In this document: piece after piece, positions 62,721-64,000 of the stretch
How positions within the stretch are numbered: position 1 is the stretch's first letter
How the letters are laid out: each line of letters starts with the position of its first letter
Assembly (NCBI RefSeq): GCF_024763615.1
Contig: NC_077224.1
Coordinates: forward strand, 75,402,712-75,466,711
Length of the DNA stretch: 64,000 nt
Direction: 5' to 3'
Source: Phlebotomus papatasi
Lineage: Eukaryota; Arthropoda; Insecta; Diptera; Psychodidae
Notes under the pieces: model-generated
Told to the model about the DNA's origin: nothing
Databases searched by the model: none
What the model saw: the letters and a program-made list of their open reading frames with translations, nothing else
Program-made: the position numbers and the translations under genes

Positions 62721-63595
62721 GGGGAGACTGGGGTAAAAGTCACAAATCGAAAAATTCAAAATTCAATATATTCCAAGATAAAAAAATAGCCTCCATAGAC
62801 CTTCTTCAATGTTGTAAGTTTTCTGGAATTCGAACAAGGAATTTAGAAAAAAATATCGAAATTTTTAGCCCTATTTTTGAAATATTTTCCTTGCAGAAGA
62901 TATCAATTATTACCTATTTATTTTCCAAAATTGATGCACTAGTGAATATTTTCTAAATGATTTGGATTTTTTGAATACGAATCCGCTATCTATTTTAGAA
63001 TTTTACAAAGATTCTTTTCTCCAGATATTCTTTTATAGAAAACGACCAAATGGGGTAAAAAGTAACAAAAGGTATGGAGCAAAAAGTAACAGAAACCGAA
63101 GCAATTTCTGATGTCTCACGGCTAAAAGAAACATCATTACGATGTCTCGCCGCTTATTGTTTACATTGGTCAAACGATTTGTAGTCTTTTGTGTGTTTTT
63201 CCTAAAATAGCTTGAAAAGCGCTTTTCTCGTTTTCTCGTTCAGATAAAGAAAACGGTGTTTTACAAAGGTGTAGATGAATGAATTTTCTATGAAAATGTG
63301 CCCCTAGGTATTTTTTTCAAATTTACGAAAGCCATTAATGAAACGAATCGAAATGTGGTAATACCCCATTTCTGATACTATTTGCCCCAACATTTTTAAC
63401 ATTAGTCACAAAATTACATTTTAGAAATCGGCTCGATAAACGTATTTCTTTACAAAATAGAGGAAAATGACTTTTACAAAGTTAAAGAGCGGTAAATTTC
63501 CTATAAAACTGCGCTAAATAGAAATTTCTAAGGCGCTCGAGTTGCTTGTAAGAAAATAAAATATCCGCTTTGTGACTTTTTGCCCCAGTCTCCCC
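62721..63595. mobile_element. GGGGAGACTGGGGTAAAA TIR element
   Basis: Ends GGGGAGACTGGGGTAAAAGT and GACTTTTTGCCCCAGTCTCCCC with TA on both sides. The interior is a close relative of 23652-24559 (AAAAGTAACAAAAGGTATGG, GATGTCTCGCCGCTTATTG). 875 bp. Confidence 0.85.
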
Positions 63596-63597
63596 TA

Positions 63598-64000
63598 CTC
63601 TTTCATTAAAAAAAAGACTAATAATAATATTTCTTTCCGTATTACCGTAATACTATTGAGGAAATGTTTACCACCCTTCACTGTTCAATAAATGCTATTT
63701 AAAAAAATATTCTGTATTTATCGCTCCGGTATATTTCAGGAAAATTTCAAGAAATCTAAATTCAAAGCCCTTTCTTTTCTCAAATGTTTGGCGCATGACT
63801 ATTTGACTGTTTCGTACTCTTCTTTTTCTTTTGAACCTCAGAACATATTCAATTTAATTTAATTGAATTTTGAGCGTGATACAGTGCTATAGACATATAT
63901 GCACAACAAGCGCCTGGAAAGTTGGCCTTTTTATATGGAGCTATTTGAAGCCAATTTCCTAAATTGATCTCGGACTCAGCTCACAGTGTTCCGAGGGAAA
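63598..64000. other. Window end, nothing recognised
   Basis: AT-rich DNA; no exon or repeat was identified. Confidence 0.4.

Overview
This is an AT-rich eukaryotic, almost certainly insect, genomic window. Introns are short (56-197 bp) except for a few very long ones. Genes are sparse, and most of the DNA is a dense, nested mosaic of small non-autonomous transposable elements. An ABCC transporter of the insect MRP1 type and the abundance of MITEs with TA, TTAA or 8-bp target duplications suggest a lower dipteran (mosquito or sand-fly grade). The species assignment is inference.

Three protein-coding genes are supported. (1) A plus-strand two-exon gene (2671-3292 and 10983-11959, 532 aa) encodes a secreted, probably GPI-anchored, low-complexity glycoprotein. 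Its layout recalls the PrP/Shadoo family: signal peptide, basic Ser/Arg stretch, GYGQP repeats, a short Ala/Gly-rich hydrophobic core, N-glycosylation sequons and a C-terminal hydrophobic tail. (2) A minus-strand gene (exons 34808-33926, 33868-33228 and 29071-26960; 1,211 aa if joined as proposed) encodes an unrecognised Q/H/Y-rich protein. It has a basic nuclear-localisation-like patch, six short LCE-type motifs and a Ser-rich tail. A possible non-coding first exon lies near 53.4 kb. (3) A minus-strand six-exon ABCC/MRP1 transporter gene (61737-56754) is complete in the window except for a short first coding exon.

The rest is transposon debris without an intact transposase. It includes tRNA-derived SINEs, two decayed non-LTR retrotransposon tails and two kilobase-scale hAT-like elements with 8-bp target duplications (21720-25600 and 30191-32445). 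There are also TTAA-flanked piggyBac-like elements and many TA-flanked elements whose ends begin GGGGA. Three foldback elements have arms made of 15-22 bp minisatellites. Several nests can be ordered in time: hAT > TTAA element > foldback MITE at 30-32 kb; hAT > foldback and GGGGA element at 22-25 kb; SINE > TA element at 41-42 kb; repeat R > two MITEs at 37-38 kb.

The most interesting items are the PrP-like architecture of gene 1, the minisatellite-armed foldback elements, and the new LCE-motif protein. No CRISPR array, operon, rRNA or functional tRNA gene was seen.
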